Part shown: piece after piece, positions 13,019 to 24,200 of the stretch | How positions within the stretch are numbered: the stretch's first letter is position 1 | Layout of the letters: each line of letters starts with the position of its first letter | Assembly (NCBI GenBank): GCA_026936335.1 | Contig: JAPMXV010000004.1 | Coordinates: 124,001-188,000, forward strand | From: Mantamonas sphyraenae | Lineage: Eukaryota > CRuMs > Mantamonadidae | DNA: 64,000 bases | Direction: 5' to 3' | Program-made: the position numbers and the translations under genes | Notes under the pieces: model-generated | Seen by the model: the letters and a program-made list of their open reading frames with translations, nothing else | Databases searched by the model: none | What the model was told of the DNA's origin: nothing

Positions 13019-13128
13019 TGGCCGAAATTGAAGACACGGACGAGCGTGTGTGTGTGTGAGGGTGGGTGTGTGAAAAGGAGGGTGGGCTTTGGGTGCGCCC
13101 GCGCAGACAAGCAATCCACGGTCGGCCA

Positions 13129-14991
13129 ATGAGCAGCAGGACGACGACACGGAGCACCGCAAGGACGACGACGTCGACAGGGACAGGGAGCTCGGCGGTG
13201 GGAGGAGATGGTGGGTCAGGAGGAGCAGCAGCAGCAGCAGGCGGCGGCGGCGTAGGCGGCTCGTCGTTTGCTCGAAGGACGGTTCAACAGCAGGCGAGTG
13301 CGTTTGACCAGGCACAGAACCTGGTGGTGGCCATTGCCTTGACACCGTTTGCGGCTGCAGTGGCGCGTGTGCACGAGCTCGTCGACCGGCGAAGCAAGAA
13401 GGAGCAGGAGGAGTTCCAACTGGAGGAGGCAGAGATGGAACGGGTGGCAGAGGCGGCCAGGAAACAACGGGAACGGCGCGAGGCGCGTCGCAAGGGCAAA
13501 CTGGGCGACGATGACGACGCGTACGGCGATTACGGCGACACACGAGGCATGTCCAGCAAGAAGAGACGGCGTCAGCGCGCCAAGGCCATGGAGGAGTTGA
13601 AACCCAGGCTGAGCATCGAGCAACGGCGGCGGTTACATCGTCGACGACGCCGCCTGGGCGAACACACACGCTTCTACCAACACGACCCGGACGATTCGCC
13701 CCGAGAGTTGGTCATGTACATGTTGCCCTTGTTGGTGTTGGATGTCCTCCTGTCGGTGTACCTGTACGTGGGCGCGCCACTGGTGATTGCCAATCTCGAC
13801 GCAACGGCCGCCAGCTTTGTCGCCCTGTTTGCTCTCTTTGTCTTTGTGGCCTTGCTGGTGGTCTACGTGGTGATTGGACGTGAAACGACGTTGGACATCG
13901 AGTTGACGCTTGAACACGCGCTGGACCAGCAGCGGTACGGACGCGTGCGCTACTATTACCTGGGCCACAGCCAGCACGGGGTGCCTGTACCGCACACCCT
14001 ACCGGCAGACACGTGGAACAACATCCTCAGCACCCTCGGCCGCATGCTCACCTTTATGCAGATGGCCGTGCTGGTGTTGGGCACTCGCACGTTGCCGTTG
14101 CCCCCGTACATCGACTTGCAAGCACGTCTGCGCTATTTACTGCTGGATTTCGGGGCATCGGCGTATCCCAGTGTGTTTGGGGTGTTGGTGGCATGTGTGG
14201 TGCTCTATGCCCTGCTCGTCACTCTGCTGGTGGTCTTCAAGCAGTCCATGCACGGGCGCTTCCCCGTGTTTTCCATCTACTTTCGGCTCATCATGGGTCC
14301 CTTGTACATTCCCATTGTCTACAACATGCTGTCGGCCATTGTGTGCACGCCGGCAGCGGGAGGCGGCTTTGAGACAAGCGCACTGCTTGGCTCAGCCTCC
14401 TGTTGGAGTGGCATCGACCTGAACACCCTGAACATCGACAGCGCACAAGCAAACACACAGCTGATGTACGCGGTGCTGGCCACGGTGGTGGGTCTGGGCA
14501 TGTATCTGCCCCTGGTGCTCATCATGCGCGCGCAACGCGACACGCCACTCGTACCCGACCAGGACGAGCGACACCACCTGGCCACCCATCCATCGTACAG
14601 CTTCCTGGAGGCCATTGTGCATTTCTTCATGGTCTTTGCCGCTGTGTCGCTGCACTGGAATTTGTACGCAATGTGTGCCATCATCATGCTCTTTGCCTTT
14701 GTCCTCCTGGTCGCGGTCGTACGACGCAACCCGTCCACACTGCCCGTCGTCAACCTTTGGTTCTTTTTTATCTATCTGGGCATCCTGTGGACGGGTGTGG
14801 CTGGCATCCTTGCCGCACTCCTCGTCACAGACAACGTGTTCGGCCCCGCCGTCATCCCACGCGACAACATGTGGCCGCTGCTCATTCTTGCTAGCGGTTG
14901 GCTGGCCCTCGTTCTCCTGGGACTCCTCCAGACGCGTCGCCTGTGGAATCTGGGCAATGCCATTTTCTATTCCTTGGACGACGACGGATGA
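13129..14991 (+). CDS. Multi-pass membrane protein of unknown function
   Basis: Single exon. The ATG at 13129 gives 620 residues; an in-frame upstream ATG at 13066 is less likely because it would leave only 47 bp to the divergent channel gene. The N-terminal 190 or so residues are soluble: a Thr/Ser/Gly/Ala-rich start, then a highly charged helical segment with RRSKKEQEE and several poly-Arg clusters. About ten hydrophobic segments follow up to the C-terminus, separated by short loops, with one longer loop containing several Cys residues. The protein ends shortly after the last membrane segment in SLDDDG. I do not recognise the family. A transporter or membrane scaffold is possible, but no motif supports a choice. 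Confidence 0.85.
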   Translation: MSSRTTTRSTARTTTSTGTGSSAVGGDGGSGGAAAAAGGGGVGGSSFARRTVQQQASAFDQAQNLVVAIALTPFAAAVARVHELVDRRSKKEQEEFQLEEAEMERVAEAARKQRERREARRKGKLGDDDDAYGDYGDTRGMSSKKRRRQRAKAMEELKPRLSIEQRRRLHRRRRRLGEHTRFYQHDPDDSPRELVMYMLPLLVLDVLLSVYLYVGAPLVIANLDATAASFVALFALFVFVALLVVYVVIGRETTLDIELTLEHALDQQRYGRVRYYYLGHSQHGVPVPHTLPADTWNNILSTLGRMLTFMQMAVLVLGTRTLPLPPYIDLQARLRYLLLDFGASAYPSVFGVLVACVVLYALLVTLLVVFKQSMHGRFPVFSIYFRLIMGPLYIPIVYNMLSAIVCTPAAGGGFETSALLGSASCWSGIDLNTLNIDSAQANTQLMYAVLATVVGLGMYLPLVLIMRAQRDTPLVPDQDERHHLATHPSYSFLEAIVHFFMVFAAVSLHWNLYAMCAIIMLFAFVLLVAVVRRNPSTLPVVNLWFFFIYLGILWTGVAGILAALLVTDNVFGPAVIPRDNMWPLLILASGWLALVLLGLLQTRRLWNLGNAIFYSLDDDG

Positions 14992-15071
14992 GAGGGGAAA
15001 TGAAGTGCTGGAAGAGAAGGAGAGCAAAAGACAATGGAATCGATGATTCTGTGGAGAGTGTGCGTGCATTG

Positions 15072-15239
15072 CTACTGGTTTCGCCGCGAGAAGACTGCGT
15101 AGAGAAAGACGGCGACGAGAGCGGTGAGGAAGGCCCACTTTGTGGACGACCAGTCGGCGCCACCGACAACCATGGCCGTCATCATCATCCCAAACATAAG
15201 GGGAAACTGTACATAGGCAATTCTGTCGCGTGGCGACAT
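15072..15239 (-). CDS. Small two-helix membrane protein, possibly the last exon of a spliced gene
   Basis: The ATG at 15239 opens 55 residues with two hydrophobic helices, FPLMFGMMMTAMVVGG and WAFLTALVAVFLYAVF, and a basic end FSRRNQ. The frame stays open upstream through NPSDLLENVS to a good acceptor (pyrimidine-rich, ending TTTGCAG just after 15267), so this may be the last exon of a slightly longer gene. I could not find a matching first exon with an in-phase donor between 15270 and 15487. Its stop is 80 bp from the convergent stop of the upstream gene. No family recognised. Confidence 0.5.
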   Translation of the reverse strand: MSPRDRIAYVQFPLMFGMMMTAMVVGGADWSSTKWAFLTALVAVFLYAVFSRRNQ

Positions 15240-15487
15240 GCTGACATTTTCTAGCAAGTCGCTGGGGTTCCTGCAAAGCGCAGTTGGGGTGCAGGGGGGT
15301 GGTTTAGAACACGCGCTGTCAGCACATAGACACATTGCAGAGCCAACACCGGGTGTGCCGTGTGTGGAGAAACTAGAGACGTGACACGGGAGGAGAAACA
15401 GACATGTTGTGGGAATTGCTGGGGAGGCAAGCGCAGTGCTGCTCAGGTCCAGCCAATCGTTTTTTTCAATCGTCTCCCACCAGCAGC

Positions 15488-16817
15488 ATGAGCACACCAC
15501 AACGGTACAAGGGCCTGGACCGTTATCAACGTATCGACAAGCTGGGCGAGGGCACGTACGGCGTGGTGTACCAGGCGAAGGACAAGGAAACGGAGGACCT
15601 GGTTGCGTTGAAGCGCATCAGGCTGGAATCGGACGACGAGGGCGTGCCGTGCACAGCTATCCGGGAAATCAGCCTGCTGAAAGAGTTGTATCATCCGAAT
15701 GTGGTGCGGTGAGTGGATGGATGGGAGTGCTGAAGGGCGATGGACGAGGCTGGCAGCAAAGGGGGGGGAGCTCGCAACTGACAACCGCAAGTTTCTCCTT
15801 TTTCGTTCTTTGTGCGTGTACGCAGCCTGTACGATGTGCTGCACACAGAAAAGAAGCTGACGTTGGTGTTTGAATACCTGGAAATGGATCTGAAGAAGTA
15901 CATGGATTCGATGGATGGCGTGTTGGAGCCCACCGTGATCAAGTCGCTGCTCTACCAACTGCTGCTGGGCATCAAGTACTGCCACGACCGGCGTGTGCTA
16001 CATCGCGATCTGAAACCGCAGAATCTGCTCATCAGCAAGTCGCTACTGCTCAAGCTGGCCGACTTTGGCCTGGCACGCGCCTTTGGCATCCCTGTGCGGC
16101 AATATTCCCACGAGGTGAGTGGTGGTTGCCCGATTCCGTTTTCTTCGCCTGCAGCCCCAGCCACCCGGTTGCTCCCAGGCGCGGGCCTTGCGAGTGCTCA
16201 CACAAAAAGGGGGTTGCGCGTGTACACAGGTGGTGACACTGTGGTACCGAGCACCGGACGTGCTTCTGGGATCCAAGCAGTACTCGACTCCAATCGACAT
16301 CTGGAGCATCGGCTGCATCTTTGCTGAGATGGTCAACGGCCGCCCGCTGTTTCCGGGCTCCAACGCCGGCGACGAGCTCGAGCGCATCTACAAGTAGGTT
16401 TGTCGGGGGAAGTGTGCAAGGGCATGGGGAACCGCAGCACATGTGGACAGGGCGAAATTGCGAGTCGAGAGAAAGGCATTGAGAGTGCAGCTGGCTCACA
16501 CGACCCCCCAACCCGCACTGTGACGAAACAGAGTGCTGGGCACCCCCAACGAAGAGGACTACCCGGGTTTGGCCGAACTGCCAGACTGGAATGCAGACGA
16601 AGCGCCGCAGTACGAGGGCAAAAGTGTGGCCGAGGTTTGCACGGACTTGGACGACGACGGCTTGGACCTGCTGCAGAGCATGCTGCAGTACGACCCGACC
16701 AAGCGCATCACTGCCAAGGAGGCACTGAACCATGCCTTTTTCGAAGACGTCCAATTGCCCGAAGAGTGGGAGGAGGAGCACAAAGCCATCCAGGAAGAAC
16801 TGGGAGAAGGATTTTGA
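15488..16817 (+). CDS. Cyclin-dependent kinase with a PCTAIRE helix (CDK1/CDK5 group)
   Basis: Serine/threonine kinase activated by a cyclin-like partner. Exons 15488-15708, 15826-16114, 16230-16393 and 16532-16817 give 319 residues. The Gly loop GEGTYG (20-25) retains the inhibitory Thr/Tyr pair. The cyclin-binding helix reads PCTAIRE (54-60) where CDK1 has [15 protein letters not shown] and DFGLARAFG are intact. The T-loop reads [17 protein letters not shown], with Ser at the site that is Thr in CDK1 and Ser in CDK5. The C-lobe ends with a short acidic tail. All splice phases agree, and the junction [10 protein letters not shown] restores the family consensus. It could be the CDK5/PHO85 counterpart or a divergent CDK1; sequence alone does not decide. 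Confidence 0.93.
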
Positions 16818-16886
16818 GGAAATGGAAGCGTGTGCCATTGCAAGGGTTTCCATTGCCCCATCCCACACGCCCCATGGCATCCAGTG

Positions 16887-17911
16887 TCAATCTGTGTCCA
16901 TGGCATTGCTGCCCATGCCACGCATGGCCTGTGCCATCTGTGCAGGCATGGATTCCAAGACCTCCTTCGGCAAAGGCATGCCGGGCTTCCAGCCTGCAGG
17001 CAGAGTCAATCCTCCAGCCATGCCCATGCGTGCCTTTGCATGCTCCGCAGCAGCAGCAGCCTTTGCCATCTGTCGCATCTCCTTGGCTTGTTTCTCCCGC
17101 TTCAGACGCGCCTCTTCTCGTTTGTTGCCCGTCTCGATCAGCTTTGCCAGCTGGTCTGACCTCTGCACCACCTTTTGCACACGTTGCGGCAGATATGCCT
17201 CGACGTCACTCTTGTGTTGCGTTTGGTCGTGCAACACCGACGCTTGCAGCTGCGCGTGCCATGGAAACGGCACCAGAAGCGCCTCCCCCTTGTTCGGCCT
17301 GAACGTGCTCGCCCCAATTCGTCCTGCATACCCGACCAGCTCCTGTACATCCACTTGGTCTGTTGTGTGTGCATGCACACGGGTTTGTGTAACATACACA
17401 CACGTGTTGCATGTGTGTTGTGGTTCGGTGTGTTGTGGTATCGTGTCAGCGGGCGAGTGCCAAGAATCACGACGGTGGAAAGTGGATTCGTGACTTTGTG
17501 GCGTCTCACACACACACATCAACGTACGTTCGGCTGCCTGCTCCATTAGCTGCAGTTGAGAGCGCCCCTTGTTCACCACTGTCAATAGATTACTCTCCAT
17601 GTCCTTCAGGGAGGCCGCCAACGCGTCGATCTGTGCGTCTTTCTCGGCCGCCTTTGCCTCCAGCGCCTCCAGCTTCTTCTGGAACCGCTGGTGTTGTTCC
17701 ACTGTGATTGGTGAGGTGGTGTGGGGTGCCAGGTGACAAGCATGAGCCATCACCACAACAACGTCAGCGAGTGCGCGTGTGCGTACGGGGTGCTTGTCCC
17801 TTACATTCAACAACCTGTGCCTGCAGCACTGTGTCCTTCTCCAACAATGCTTGTAGCACCTTGACAGAACTCCGTTCGTTCTCCTCTGTGTTTGTACCAT
17901 CGCTCGTCGTG

Positions 17912-17952
<41 letters not shown>

Positions 17953-18096
17953 ACCAATGGTGGTGGACCCCGATCTCACGAGCTGAGTCGTGCTCGAGCT
18001 GCCTCCTGCAGCCACACGAGCCTCCCCATCGAGTGCATCAAACAACCGTGCCAGCAAGTCTTGGTAGTCCCGCAGGGTATCCACTACCACGTCCAT
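16887..18096 (-). CDS. MED4: Mediator complex subunit 4
   Basis: Subunit of the Mediator middle module, which links transcription factors to RNA polymerase II. Exons 18096-17805, 17701-17528 and 17359-16887 (phase 1 at both junctions) give 312 residues. Family features are the early helix DYQDLLARLFDAL, then LLEKDTVLQAQ, a long coiled coil with EKDAQIDALAASL, and the diagnostic block VQELVGYAGRIGASTF. A Ser run of about 12 residues encoded by AGC triplets near nt 17922-17951 interrupts the N-terminal part. An Ala/Met-rich, basic C-terminal region follows the MED4 core. The start could also be 18168, or in an exon further upstream (an acceptor-like TTTCTTTGCCAG precedes 18132). The divergent neighbour starts at 18187. 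Confidence 0.85.
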
Positions 18097-18186
18097 CACC
18101 TGCCGCCGTTGCTGTGGTGCGTCCAGCGCAATCTGGCAAAGAAAGGAAATTGAGATCTCCCGCAGCACTCCAGCCTCACATCCGCC

Positions 18187-21173
18187 ATGTCATCCAGCAC
18201 AGAATCCTCCCCGAATGCTTCCCATGACAGTTCTGACAAGCTTGCCATCGACGAACTGTCCAGTCCTGACCTGGCTGCCCTGCTCCAGAGTGACGAGCAG
18301 GCAAACTTGCTTATCATCGACTCTCGTCCACCTTTCTACTACAAGAAGGGCATGATCCAAGGTGCCATCAACATCTACCCAACCAGCGCCTCTGTCGATG
18401 CTGCAATCGATGCCATGCCCGACACCGCCAAGGAGCTCTTTGATCGCCGTGCCAAGCTGTGCGTAACCGTCTGCCGTTTGCTTCACCCATCCCCGTGCCT
18501 ATGTCCCTGCTCGCTCTGCTCCCTCTCGTCTCGCTCACACTCACTCAATCATCGATCTCACGCGTTGGGGAATCTGTGCTGATCTTGTCACCACACCCGG
18601 ATCGATGCGACTGCACCGCGTGCGTACCCTATTCTTGCACCACTCCGATCCCGAAAACACCCACAGCAAGCTCGTATGGTATGCCAAGAACAGCCCGTTT
18701 GACGACAGTGTCGGCGAACAGGTGCTCCAGTATCTGCAGGAGGATGCTCAGGTCTCGCACGTCTGGGTGCTCCAAGGTACACACATCCACCTGCCTCAAG
18801 GCTGCATGGATTTGCCAAAAAACACGCCCTTTGCAAGTGCACTTGCTCATCCGCTCCGCATCGTCCGTATCTCAATCCCACTCCCCCGAAAATTCCACAG
18901 GCGGTTTCCGTGATTTTAAAAAGCAATTCAAGGAGTTTTGCAGCAGTGTGTCCTCGCCTCGCCGCCGCAGTAAAGAGAAGCTGCGCGCACGCTCTGTTTC
19001 GCCCGGCAGCCGCCGCAAATCAGGCGACCTTTCCTCTGTCGTTCGCGTATGTTGGGCTCCCGTGTGTCCTCATGCCACTGCATCTGCACCACAATCTGAC
19101 CCATGACCCAACCCATGCACACAGATCTCCACCGATTTGCAAGATCTGCATCTGGGCTCCGTAGCCTTGACGCCCATCATGCACTACTTTTTCTACGACC
19201 AGGCAGACATGGTCGCTCGCCATCACTACAACCAATCGTTCATGTTCAAAGTCACCGCTCCCATGACAGAGACCATCATGGCAGCCACGGTGCGACGCCT
19301 CATCCAAAAGCACGATGCATTTCGCTTCCGATACGAACGCCGTTCCAGCGCAAACAACGAAGACACGGCGTGGCGACAGTACGTGCTGCCACCAGAGGCT
19401 TTTGAGGATGACGACGGCGGCGCCTTCCAACTGGTGAATCTGTCTGCGCTCGAGACGCGCGAGGAGCGGCGCGAGACGCTGGAAACAAAGGCTGCGCAAG
19501 CACAGGCGTCGCTGGACATACAGAAGGGCCCCATGCTGCGTCTGGTGTTGTTTGATCTGGGCACCGACTACGAAGAGGAGACGGATGAGGAAGGAAATAG
19601 GACGGGTGACGAGGGCGGACAGCCGAGCCAGCGTCTGTTGGTGGTCATTCATCACTTGGCTGTCGACGGTGTGTCCTGGCGCGTGCTGATGGACGACATT
19701 GCACGCATCTACCAGCAGGTGCGGAAGGGGGTCAGCACGTCGTTCGGCACCTCCGACTCGTTTGCCCTGTGGGCAAGCAAGCTGCTGTCGTACGCTCAGA
19801 GCGCAGCGGCGGTGAGCGAGGTCGAACACTGGGTCAGCAACGTGGGCGCACGTGCCAAAAAGGCCCTCAAATCCCTACAGCTGCCACTGGACTACACAGA
19901 CGGCGTGGAAAACATGCTCAAGTCCAAGGTGGACGTGGTGCGCATCCAACTGACGGTGGAGGAGACCGAAGCCGTGCTGCGCCTGCTGCCAGCACAGTTC
20001 AACACTCGCATCAACGACGTCCTTCTCACCGCCACTGTGATGGCTTTGAAAAAGTGGACGGGGGCCACCAGCGCCCTGCTGGACATGGAGGGCCACGGTC
20101 GCGAAGACATTGTGTCTGGGGTGGACATTTCCGGCACCATCGGTTGGTTCACCTCCATCTTCCCGGTCTTTGTGGACATCAAGGGCGCCAGCTCCGACGT
20201 CGAGGCCCTGCACATGGTCAAGGAGACCCTTGCGGCCATTCCGAACAACGGCGTCGGCTACGGCATCCTGCGCTACCTCAATCGCAACACCTCGCTGCGC
20301 ACACGCCTCACCGACATGCCCTCACCACAAATCTCCTGGAACTATCTGGGTCAGTTTGGCAGCAGCTTCAACAGCAGCACCTCCTCTTCCTCCGCTTCGT
20401 CGTCGTCGTCGTCCTCTTCTTCCTCCTCATCCAAGTCGCGAGGGTCGACCAGGAGCAGTGGCACGGGAAGCAAGCACAAACTTCTGGCCAAGCGATCGGC
20501 CTCCCTTGCCGATGCCCTGTCCAGCCCGTCTTCGTTGTCATCCATGGAAACCGGCAGTGTGCTGAGCATGGACACGGACGAGAGTGCAGACGAGAGCAAG
20601 GAGTCCACGACCAGCCGACTGCTGTTTCCCGAGGCCGACGACAACGATGACGAGGGATTGACAGCGAGCAAGGCCAACCACGAGGTGATGGCAGATGAGC
20701 CAACAGGTGACAAGGAAACCACACAGGCAAGCGAGAAGGATGTGGGTGTGTATGGACCCGAGGATGGAAGCCCACTGTTTCAGATGGCCAGCGAAAATAA
20801 GGGTGCCGACTCGTCTCTGGAACAGACCAAAGACCACGTGCTGGACTTTTACGGCTGGCTCATGGGCGACCAGCTGGAGTTTTTCGTGGCGTACAGCACC
20901 GACATCCACAAGCGCAGCACCATGGACAAGCTGGCCTCGTACTTTCTCAAGTCGCTCACCAACCTCATCGACGCCGCCGCAGACGCCGCAGGCACCGCCT
21001 CGCCAAGCCGTACCAACAGCAACAATCACAGCCACGGTGGAAACTCGTCGTCGTCGTCGTCGTCGTCGTCCCCCGGCAGTGCAGGCAGCACAGGAAGCAG
21101 TGGATCATCACGCCGCTTCTCATTCCGCAAACGCTCGCTCTCCCTGCGTGGCAGCAACAACAACAATGCATAA
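18187..21173 (+). CDS. Rhodanese domain fused to an NRPS epimerization-type domain
   Basis: Exons 18187-18458, 18667-18776, 18901-19046 and 19125-21173 give 858 residues. Residues about 20-160 form a rhodanese fold of the kind found in MAP-kinase phosphatases: LLIIDSRPPFYY, then VWVLQGGFRDFKKQF. The usual catalytic Cys position reads VWYAKNS, so it is probably inactive. Residues about 177-790 are a complete condensation-superfamily domain of the epimerization type. HHLAVDGVSW (from 352) holds the His pair, followed by RINDVLL, EGHGRE (498-503), GWFTSIFP, GVGYG and NYLG (582-585). A Ser/Asp/Glu-rich insert of about 160 residues separates NYLG from the C-terminal strand region FYGWLMGDQLEF (about 750). 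No adenylation or carrier domain is encoded here or next door. A Ser/Asn/Arg-rich tail ends the protein. The function is unknown. Confidence 0.88.
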
Positions 21174-21264
21174 TGGGCGACCTTGACTGGTGCTTGTGTC
21201 AATTTTGAGATGCTGGGTTCATTGTTCCTTGTTCCCTCGATTTCACTTCACACTTCCACACTCA

Positions 21265-24200
21265 TCACTGCAGCAGCTCGGTGGCCGGGAGGGGCTCGTA
21301 GCTGACCTCCTCCTTGACCATCTTGACGCTGCCGAGGTTGATGGCAGCCATGTCTTCGTCGTCGATGTGGTTGATGTAGTCGCTGAGGTAGTAAATGAGC
21401 AGGAGGGGCTTCTGCGGGATTTCCTCCTTGAAACGGGCCACCGACTTTGCTGGGTAGCGCAGCTCGTTGTTGCCGCTGTTGAACGTAAAGTTGCGTCGGC
21501 ACCACTCGATCAGCGTGTCCACCACCTGGACCTCGAGCGAAGCAGCAATGTACTTTTTGATCGGAGCGCAGCCCTCGTGCAGCAGCGACAGACACAACAG
21601 CAGGCGCGGGTCGGGCTCCTGCACCACAAACGCACGTCGCGGGTCGCCGCCGCGGAAGAGGCGATGGCGTGTGACCGGGTTCTTGGGGTTGCCTCGCAGC
21701 ACGCCGGTTTCCACGTCGGCCAGCGAGAACAGCTGCATGCCCACCATGTACTTGTAGTTGCTCTGGAACTTTTCGCGGCGCTTCTTGTCGCGCGGGGCTC
21801 CGTACAGGATGTGCTCGTGGATGACCATGCAGTGGTACAGGTTCAGGAAAAAGGTGCACTTCTCCTGGTGGCTGTTCAACTCGCTCAGGTTGACTTGCTG
21901 CAGCTCCGCCGTGGCTTCCACAAACGCCTTGAATCCGTCCGTGCGTGCCATGTCCGACCAGGGAATCTCCTCCGATGTGCTCTGCGACGCGTGCTCGTAC
22001 ACAATGGCCATGGCCTGCTCGAGGAGGCCGTCCATGACCTCGACGGGGTGGCCGCACATGGCCTTGAATTCCACTTCCATGTTGAGGACCACGTCCTTGC
22101 TGTTGATGACCTCGTGGGTGTTGTCGGCGCCCACCAGGTAGCCCTCTTCCAGGTCGTAGAAGATCTGGTTGTTCCAGTTGATCGGGGCCGAGTTGACGGT
22201 GACCGATTGGTTGTTGATCATGTCGGCCATGGTCAGGCGCTGCTCCTCCGTGAGGTAGGCCTCAATCCAGCTCAGGGTCTCGGTCAGGTTCTTGCCGAAA
22301 TCGGTGCGGTACAGGTCAAACAGTTTGGGCAGGACGATCTCCTTCTTCTTGAACTCGATGCGCTGGCGCAAAAAGGTGACGGTGGAGTACTCGAGCTGGT
22401 CGTCGAGCTTGTCGGCGTAGAAGATGCGCACGACGGGCGAAGAGACGGTGAGGTGGGAGAGACAAAAGTGGACGCGTGGGTCGACCTTGTCGCAGACGAG
22501 TTCGCGGCGAGGGTCTCGGCGTCCGAAGCGCTTCTTGAAGTTTGCGCGCAGGATGCCGTGCTGGATGTCGTCGAGACAGTAGGCGAGGCCGCCGACCTTG
22601 TAGCGATAGACGGAGAAAAAGGTGCGGCGTGCAAAGAGGGTGTCGGGTGCGCCGACGGTGACGTGGATGTGGAACACGAGCACGTTGTAGAGGTTGGTCC
22701 AGAAGGCAATCTTCTCCTTGGGCTTGAGATTGGACACGTCGACTTCCTGCAACTCGGCAGCGTTCTCGACAAAGTCCTCAAAGGCCTCTGAGCCTGCCAT
22801 TTCCCAAAAGTCTGCGCTCTGGCCGCGCACAAACTTGCCGATCTTTGTGCGGTGCTGGATGTAGATGCGCTGGACGGCGTCGAGCAGATCTGCAGCGACC
22901 TCTCCTGCGGGACGGGGCGGGTCGGTCCACTCGATGTCGCCGTTGAGCACCCAGGCGTCGTCGTCCTGGAACTCTTCGCCTGCCTTGTCGGAGGTGATGG
23001 GTTGGTACTCGTTGGAAATTTGCGTCTTTTGCAGCATGGTGGTGAAGCCGACAATGTCGTAGTCGATGTGCTCCTCCTCGGGCTCGTCCTCGGGGAAGAA
23101 ATAGTTGCTGATCTTTTCGGTGTTGTCACACAGGTGTTTGTAGAAATCGAGCAGGCGCGTCTGCAGGGTCTGCGGATCGAGGCGGTCCTCCGGCACAGGC
23201 GGCACAATGAGGTTGCCGTCGTCGTCCTCGGGCAGCGGGTTGGACGACAGCGAATGGAAGTACTTGCCGATGGTTTCGTAGTTGGTGATGATGAACGAGT
23301 TGAGCGCATGCATAAACTCTTCCTTGCCGACGAATTCGACACCGTTGGCCAAGTTTTGCACCACCTTGGCGACAAGCACCATTGCTCGACGAGCCTCACG
23401 CGTGGGCTTGGCTGTGCAAAACGTGAGTGGAAGGGGGTGGGGGGATGCGGGAAACAGGGGGTTTGGTGGGGTGTGTGTGAGCAGGTTGGTGGAGGTGGAG
23501 CTGGCGTCACGGGCGGGAGGGTCTTGGCGCAACGTACTGTCGACGAGCTGGTACAGCTCGGGGGTCACAATGGAGGGACACACGAAACGCAGGAACATGA
23601 AACCAGCCACCGAGACCTTCCAGTCGTCGGGGAACTTGCTGGACACGATGTCCTTGAGGAGGGAGCAGACGTTTTTCAGCTCGCTGCAAGGCGTGTCCCG
23701 GAAATTTCGAGTTGGGCACAAAAGCGGAGACAAACACGTGCGGGACGGGCAGAGGGACGGGTAAGTAAAGGGCAGCGTGTGGAACGAAGAATGTGCAGAG
23801 TGGCAGGCGAGACAAGGAGAGCAGAGGGTGCACGCGTGCCCGGTAGGGGCGCGAAAGGAAGGGCGAAGTGGGCGAGAGAACGGGGAGGGCCGAAAATGTG
23901 AAACTTACGAGGGACACTGCTCCTCGGTGTCGAGCATGGCGTCGAGGATGGACTGGGAGTAGCCCTCAATGCGCTGCAGGTTGGCCTCAATGTCGGTGTC
24001 GTCCTTGACACGACCCGGATCGACCTGATGATGGGGAGAGCGTTCGCGGGGCTGTGTGTGAGTGGGGCGGCGGAGAGGAGCAGGGCATGTGTGGATAACT
24101 CACCTCCAGGCTCTCTGTGATGGACACGAGGTCGTCCAGGATGGGCTTGAGGGTGTCGCGCAGGTAGTCGTGGCCCACCAGCATGGCATAGTTGGACATG

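Noticed and set aside
16130-17302. Plus-strand open frames across the 3' CDK introns and the MED4 gene
   Set aside because: Explained by CDK intron 3 read-through and antisense MED4; spliced CDK exons restore the kinase consensus.
18459-18913. Separate gene beginning MRLHRVRTLFLHHS
   Set aside because: The region before 18667 has no AG dinucleotide and behaves as intron; the rest is rhodanese exon 2 joined in phase.
21190-22791. 533-codon open frame on the plus strand
   Set aside because: Antisense to the DUF547 part of the RasGAP gene; Val/Leu/Asp-rich shadow translation.
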